Source: Tessaracoccus sp. OH4464_COT-324 (GTDB taxonomy: Bacteria > Actinomycetota > Actinomycetes > Propionibacteriales > Propionibacteriaceae). Taken from it: a stretch of DNA of 64,000 nucleotides. A model generated the notes under the pieces. That model had not been told where the DNA came from, ran no database searches, and was given only the letters and a program-made list of their open reading frames with translations. Below, piece by piece: positions 60,106-64,000 of the stretch. The stretch lies in assembly GCF_003932855.1 (NCBI RefSeq), contig NZ_RQYZ01000005.1:80047-144046 (forward strand), written 5' to 3'. Within the stretch, counting starts at the first letter, position 1. Every line of letters begins with the position of its first letter. The position numbers and the translations under genes are program-made.

Positions 60106-61088
60106 GACAGCCTCCCGGGTAGTTCTTTTGGTCGGCTTCCCCCGGCCAGCGAGCGCGTCTCCTTGACGCTTGGCAGGTAGTAAAGCATGAGGGAATCCAG
60201 GATTGCGGCCGCCTTGTCCAGCGCAGCAGCGCGTTCCCCGGACCTGGTGGAGCGGCTGGTGGCCACCCGCAGCAGCTTGGCCGCCCGCCCGGCGGGTTCC
60301 CGCGCGGGGGCGGGCAGGTGGGCCAGGCCGACGGTCTCAGCGTGTTTGCGGGCGGCGTCGAACAGCACCCGGATTCGGGCGGCGAGCGTCGAAAGCTCCG
60401 ATCCGCTGAGTTCGCTGCGGTTGTCCCACTGGATGAGGGCCTCCGTGAAGGCGCGGGTGGGTACGGCGGCCGCGTCGAACAGGGCCGGGCATTCGACGCG
60501 GTAGACGATGTCGGCAAGCAGCTCGCCGTAGCGGGCCTTGACGGCGTCGACGGCCTGCTCGGCTCGCCGCCCCAGGGGGCGATCGTCGAGCAGGGCGGTG
60601 AAGGGGTAGCTCCCCTGCTCGGTGACCAGGCTGTGGCGGTTGCCGGGCAGGCGCAGCCCGTTGTAGAGGGGCAGGGCAACGCCTGCGATCAGCGAAGCGA
60701 AGCCGGCGAAGGGGCCCCAGGGGTCGAAGGCCTCGATGGTGAAGAACAGGGTTGCGAGGAAAACGCCGAGCAAGAAAATCGCCGCCTGGGAACCGAACAG
60801 CGTCACGCTGAAGTCGGTTTCCACCTTGCCGTCCGGCATTCGGAAGGCCGCCTCCGCATGCGCGGTGTGCGCCGTCACCGCCAGCTCTGCCAGGTCGGCT
60901 CCCGCCGCCCACGTCGTGCTGCCCGGATCGGGCGACTTGGACAGCCACCACTTTACTGTGTTGCCGTCACCGAAATGCAGCAGCACGAGAGCGGCATCCT
61001 CGTAACGCACCAGCACGTTGCCGGACAGGTCGGCGCATGGCGTGTCGAACGGTACGGGTTCGGGGTCGAGCGGCGGTAACGTGGTCAT
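60102..61088 (-). CDS. Uncharacterised membrane protein, tandem paralogue B
   Basis: A 328-residue protein. The N-terminal about 105 residues form a soluble part with aromatic-rich beta-like sequence (LVRYEDAALVLLHFGDG). Two membrane helices follow at about 105-123 and 128-147. The C-terminal domain (about 165-315) is the same family as its downstream neighbour: LADIVYRVECPALFDA, HAETVGLAHLP, GRAAKLLRVA and SLMLYYLPSVKET. Paralogue A lacks a clear equivalent of the membrane pair. The start is 23 bp from the divergent lipoprotein gene. Confidence 0.65.
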   Translation of the reverse strand: MTTLPPLDPEPVPFDTPCADLSGNVLVRYEDAALVLLHFGDGNTVKWWLSKSPDPGSTTWAAGADLAELAVTAHTAHAEAAFRMPDGKVETDFSVTLFGSQAAIFLLGVFLATLFFTIEAFDPWGPFAGFASLIAGVALPLYNGLRLPGNRHSLVTEQGSYPFTALLDDRPLGRRAEQAVDAVKARYGELLADIVYRVECPALFDAAAVPTRAFTEALIQWDNRSELSGSELSTLAARIRVLFDAARKHAETVGLAHLPAPAREPAGRAAKLLRVATSRSTRSGERAAALDKAAAILDSLMLYYLPSVKETRSLAGGSRPKELPGRLS

Positions 61089-61111
61089 GGTTTCTGGATA
61101 CGGAGGTTCTG

Positions 61112-61858
61112 GTGCGGCGATTCTGCCTTGGTTGGCTTGCGGTGCTTGCGCTGCTCGGCTGCACCACGGACGGTGCAGAGTCTACCCTCGACGAGGCGCA
61201 GCCGCTCCCGGGCGGAAGGGCCTCCGCCGGCACCGGGGCCGTCGAGGCTGCGGAGCTGGGGGAGCTCGTCACCCGCCCGGTGCTGTCCTTCGCTCCCAAG
61301 GCGGCGGCGACGAACCACCTGCCGGACGCGCTGGAGGTGCAGCTCCCGCTGGGGGAGCGCACCTCCCGGATCGCCTTCCCGGACGCCCGCTTGGTCGACG
61401 ACGGCGGCGTCCTGCGCCTGGTTGACGACGATGGGCAGCCCGTCGCGTTCGTTTTACACGAGGTGCGGGGCCGACGGGCGGAGGTCATCGTCGAGGACAA
61501 GGCGCTGGTGGTGGTTGACCCGGCCCCCGGCGCGCGGTTGACGTTGTGGGCGGGCACGTCTCTGGTTGACGAGGTGCGGGTGAGCGCCGAGCGGGGTGAG
61601 CCGCGCTATCTGGTGCGCCCGAGCAGCTTCGGCCGGCAGGCGGCCCGGCAGGGCGCGGGCGCTCTGTGGCGGCGAGAGGGGTGGCGTCAGGCGGTGGAAC
61701 TGGCCCCCGGGCTGGCGGAAACGGAGTCGCTGCGGCAGCAGTTCGACTGCCACGTGTTGGGCGCGGCGGAGAAGGAATCGTGGAATCTGGAGGCTTTCCG
61801 GCCCGCGAAGGCGGATTGGCTTGTCGATGCGCTCCGGCACCGCTGCAACTGGTCTTAG
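61112..61858 (+). CDS. Lipoprotein with C-terminal DUF2599-like domain
   Basis: A 248-residue lipoprotein. The signal ends in lipobox LLGC (about residues 14-17). A beta-rich middle section follows, and the last about 70 residues resemble DUF2599 (WRQAVELAPGL ... LRQQFDCHVLGAAEKESWNL ... RCNW), with two Cys that may form a disulphide. This domain is found in secreted actinobacterial proteins of unknown role. GTG at 61112 has GGAGG 6 bp upstream; starts further upstream would remove the lipoprotein signal. The gap 61859-62079 shows no gene. Confidence 0.7.
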   Translation: MRRFCLGWLAVLALLGCTTDGAESTLDEAQPLPGGRASAGTGAVEAAELGELVTRPVLSFAPKAAATNHLPDALEVQLPLGERTSRIAFPDARLVDDGGVLRLVDDDGQPVAFVLHEVRGRRAEVIVEDKALVVVDPAPGARLTLWAGTSLVDEVRVSAERGEPRYLVRPSSFGRQAARQGAGALWRREGWRQAVELAPGLAETESLRQQFDCHVLGAAEKESWNLEAFRPAKADWLVDALRHRCNWS

Positions 61859-62079
61859 GACCGTCGGATCTCGCTATCCCCGGAACCCGTCCTCGGCTGC
61901 GGCCAGGCTCCCGGCGGATTGAGGGCGAGATGTGCCGTGCCGGAATGCCTGCGGAAGCGCGGCACCGGACGCGCCCGGCCCGTCGTCCGCGAGCACGCGG
62001 CAGGCGTCGTCTGTTGGCTGAGGGGGGGGTGCGCGGACGAGGCATTAAACTGCTGTTGGCCGCACGAGAAAGGAACCGA

Positions 62080-62832
62080 ATGTCCAACTGGTCGATACCA
62101 CCCAATTCACCCCTCGGGCCACAGCAGGGTTTCGCGAGTCCGCAGTCGGCATCGCCCGCCCAGCCCGCGCCTGCAAACCCGTCCGGCGGGGGTGCTTGGC
62201 AAGCAGGACAATGGCCCGCTCCGCCGACAGGCCTGCAGGGGATGACGTGGCCCGGGGAGGGTACTCGGCCCGCGCCTTGGGCACAGCCGCCCGCCGTGTC
62301 GATGGGGCAGGGCTTCCAGGCTGCGGCGCCGACGATGGTGCAGCCAACCAGGAGAACGTCTGCGGGTCTGCTCGTCGGTGTGCTCGCTGGGGGAGCCGCC
62401 TTTGTCGTCCTATCTGTTATTTTGCTCGGTTGGCTGCTGAGGCCTGACATGTATGTCGGTGAGACAGCTCCGCAATTAACCGGTTCCTTTGGTGAGTGGG
62501 ATATCGTTCCGCAGCGAGAAGGCGGGGTTTACCTAGGCCAGGAATATCGCAGGGGAGACGACCGTGTGTCGCTGACGCGCTCCAGCGCGCCTTCGAATCA
62601 AGAGGAGGCCAAGGACGTATACAAGGAATGGATTGCTAGGCAGCGCAAGGAACCTGGCTTCAGCTCGCCGGCGCCGGGAGTCTACTGTTCCGGTCCCGAT
62701 GAGGACTCTGGACGAAGCGAAGAGAACCCAAAGAGGTTCTTTTGTTCACTGTTTTACCGGGATCATTCCTCGATCAATATTATAGGCGATACTAAGAAGG
62801 CTGTGCTTGACGCGGCCGAGGCTCTTCGGTGA
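62080..62832 (+). CDS. Pro-rich single-span membrane protein, paralogue 1
   Basis: A 250-residue protein. The first about 90 residues are a cytoplasmic Pro/Gln/Ala-rich low-complexity region. One membrane helix spans about residues 95-118 (GLLVGVLAGGAAFVVLSVIL). An extracytoplasmic domain of about 130 residues has two Cys (GVYCSGPDE and FFCSLFYRD), probably disulphide-bonded. AGAAAGGAACCGA precedes the ATG. Layout and Cys spacing match the next gene. No function is recognised. Confidence 0.65.
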   Translation: MSNWSIPPNSPLGPQQGFASPQSASPAQPAPANPSGGGAWQAGQWPAPPTGLQGMTWPGEGTRPAPWAQPPAVSMGQGFQAAAPTMVQPTRRTSAGLLVGVLAGGAAFVVLSVILLGWLLRPDMYVGETAPQLTGSFGEWDIVPQREGGVYLGQEYRRGDDRVSLTRSSAPSNQEEAKDVYKEWIARQRKEPGFSSPAPGVYCSGPDEDSGRSEENPKRFFCSLFYRDHSSINIIGDTKKAVLDAAEALR

Positions 62833-62937
62833 GGCCCCCGAATCGGTTGGCCCCTCTGCCGGGGTCGCTTGTGTGCGCCTGCCCCTGAGCGAGCCGGGGA
62901 GCTACTCTGCGTTTCGCCGCGTCTGTTTTAGGAGACC

Positions 62938-63669
62938 ATGATGTCCAACCCATACCTGCCCTGGAACCAGCCGAGCGGTGATCCGCCGAAGCCCTGGGGA
63001 CAACCAGCTCAACAGTGGGGGCAACCCCAGCCGCCATTTACGCCTGCCTCGGGCCAGCCGCAGGGAACGCCGGGGCAACAGTGGGGGCACCCCGGTGCGC
63101 ACCCCGCCCAGTGGGGGCAGCAGACTCCTGTCCAGCAGTTCCCCGGGGCCCCGCAGTGGAGCCCGCAGCCACCGAGAAAGTCTCGGGTCGGGCTGTGGGC
63201 CGGAATAATCGGTGGCTCCCTGGCGCTCGGGGCAGCGGCCATCGTGGCGGTAGTCGTGCTGATGCGGCCGAGTGTCCACGCAGGCTCCTCGGCGCCCCCG
63301 CTGCCTGAAAAGGTCGGGAGCTGGCAGGCTCGTCTGGAGGAGCACAAGGATGGAACTCATTTCATGGAGTACGAAAAAGGCGGCAAGGTCATCAATGCTT
63401 TTTCGAACAAGCCGAGGGGGATCCGGCCGGACCCCTCAAAGGATCGGGAGATCCTGCTCAACGACTTGGAAAAGCTGAATCTGAAGCCTGTTCAGAAGGG
63501 CGACGGACTCTATTGCGCCGACTACAGGGATTTCAGCCAAGGTGGAGTTGGCCTGGAGCTCGATATTTTGAGCTATGGATGCACCCTGCTGTACCGGGAC
63601 AATTCAATGGTCACTGTGATGGGCTCCAACGAGGAAGACGTGCTCGGTTTCGTGAAAGAGTTCAGCTGA
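62938..63669 (+). CDS. Pro-rich single-span membrane protein, paralogue 2
   Basis: A 243-residue protein. The N-terminal about 80 residues are Pro/Gln/Trp-rich with repeated WGQP-like units (QPAQQWGQPQPP, QQWGHPG, AQWGQQTP). One membrane helix lies at about 86-110. The extracytoplasmic domain carries DGLYCADYRD and YGCTLLYRDNSMVTVMG, parallel to the Cys-containing motifs of the preceding protein. AGGAGACC precedes the ATG-ATG start. Its N-terminus resembles the disordered tails of other actinobacterial membrane proteins, which limits functional inference. Confidence 0.65.
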   Translation: MMSNPYLPWNQPSGDPPKPWGQPAQQWGQPQPPFTPASGQPQGTPGQQWGHPGAHPAQWGQQTPVQQFPGAPQWSPQPPRKSRVGLWAGIIGGSLALGAAAIVAVVVLMRPSVHAGSSAPPLPEKVGSWQARLEEHKDGTHFMEYEKGGKVINAFSNKPRGIRPDPSKDREILLNDLEKLNLKPVQKGDGLYCADYRDFSQGGVGLELDILSYGCTLLYRDNSMVTVMGSNEEDVLGFVKEFS

Positions 63670-63909
63670 TGCGAGACCGTGCCGCAGCCGGGGCGAGCCG
63701 ACGGGCGCCAGGGTCGGTGAAAAATGTGTCTCTTGTCGCGGTCTCATGGCTGGCGGCAGAGCGTGATGGACAGCTCTTCCCCAGCGCTTGCGCCTCACCG
63801 TGCTAGAGCGATCCTTCCCTGGGAAACCACGTGAGTTACGGCCCTCTTGTCTGCTCCGCTGGGAGACGAGTTGTGAATCTTGCCCACCAACGACGCGCAT
63901 CGCTGAAGT
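63670..63909. other. Intergenic region before the IS element
   Basis: 240 bp with no convincing gene, promoter or RNA on either strand. Confidence 0.6.
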
Positions 63910-64000
63910 GGGGTCTGTCCGAAATTCGGTGTGTGGGGTCCGGCGGTTTTCATCAGTGAGTGGTTCTCTCGAACCGTCCGGCGAAGGTGATCGCGAACGC
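63910..64000 (-). mobile_element. End of an IS256-family insertion sequence
   Basis: The block GGGGTCTGTCCGAAATTCGG at about 63910-63929 looks like an IS256-type terminal inverted repeat. It lies just beyond the 3' end of a transposase that runs off the right edge. The outer boundary is estimated to within a few bases. Confidence 0.7.
63953..64000 (-). CDS. IS256-family transposase, last 15 codons
   Basis: The minus strand encodes AFAITFAGRFERTTH and a stop, matching the usual C-terminus of IS256-type (mutator) transposases (NAFAITF-GR). The rest of the gene lies outside the window. Confidence 0.65.
   Translation of the reverse strand, partial: AFAITFAGRFERTTH

Overview
The window comes from a GC-rich actinobacterium. 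Codons are strongly GC3-biased, GTG and TTG starts are frequent, and the conserved block secE-nusG-rplK-rplA ... rplJ-rplL-rpoB-rpoC ... rpsL-rpsG-fusA ... tuf runs through it. A canonical glutaminyl-tRNA synthetase next to a glutamyl-tRNA synthetase, and a paired FAS1-like/MaoC dehydratase next to rpmG, fit Propionibacteriales (Propionibacteriaceae-like). That placement is inference; no 16S rRNA gene is present.

Layout. 1-3.6 kb: the tail of a complex-I-like cluster (nuoC-like, nuoI-like), a polyprenol-phosphate-dependent mannosyltransferase, exonuclease III and a YajQ protein. 3.7-7.4 kb: tRNA-Tyr, tRNA-Thr, tRNA-Met, rpmG, two dehydratase genes, murB and a secreted glucosaminidase. 7.4-10.9 kb: a heterodimeric ABC exporter whose two halves show complementary degeneracy. 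10.9-16.3 kb is an accessory stretch: a methyltransferase, a deletion scar that decapitates both a LuxR-type regulator and an FtsX-like permease, a surviving ABC ATPase, an RCC1-repeat protein, and an alpha-solenoid protein built of about 36-residue repeats.

16.4-48.8 kb is the transcription/translation block starting with tRNA-Trp. It is interrupted by non-translation genes: a secreted GH13 pullulanase, a carboxyltransferase, a polar amino-acid ABC importer, a solitary trpB, a sugar ABC importer without its own ATPase, an LCP protein, a small secreted protein, and two GNAT acetyltransferases between fusA and tuf. trpB is preceded by a textbook attenuator: an apparently leaderless 16-residue peptide with tandem Trp codons, mutually exclusive hairpins, and an intrinsic terminator.

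48.9-58 kb: a secreted multidomain GH29 fucosidase with a frameshift in its C-terminal 18-bp repeats, an MscS channel, glnS, a DUF4112 membrane protein and gltX. 58-63.7 kb: glycerate kinase, then poorly characterised cell-envelope genes that include two tandem paralogous pairs. The extreme right edge carries the end of an IS256-type element.

The most unusual theme is that three secreted proteins (pullulanase, small Ig-like protein, and the fucosidase in its restored frame) end almost exactly at an LPxTG sequence, with no hydrophobic segment or basic tail after it. Two of them share the tail RPGLP[R/K]TG.
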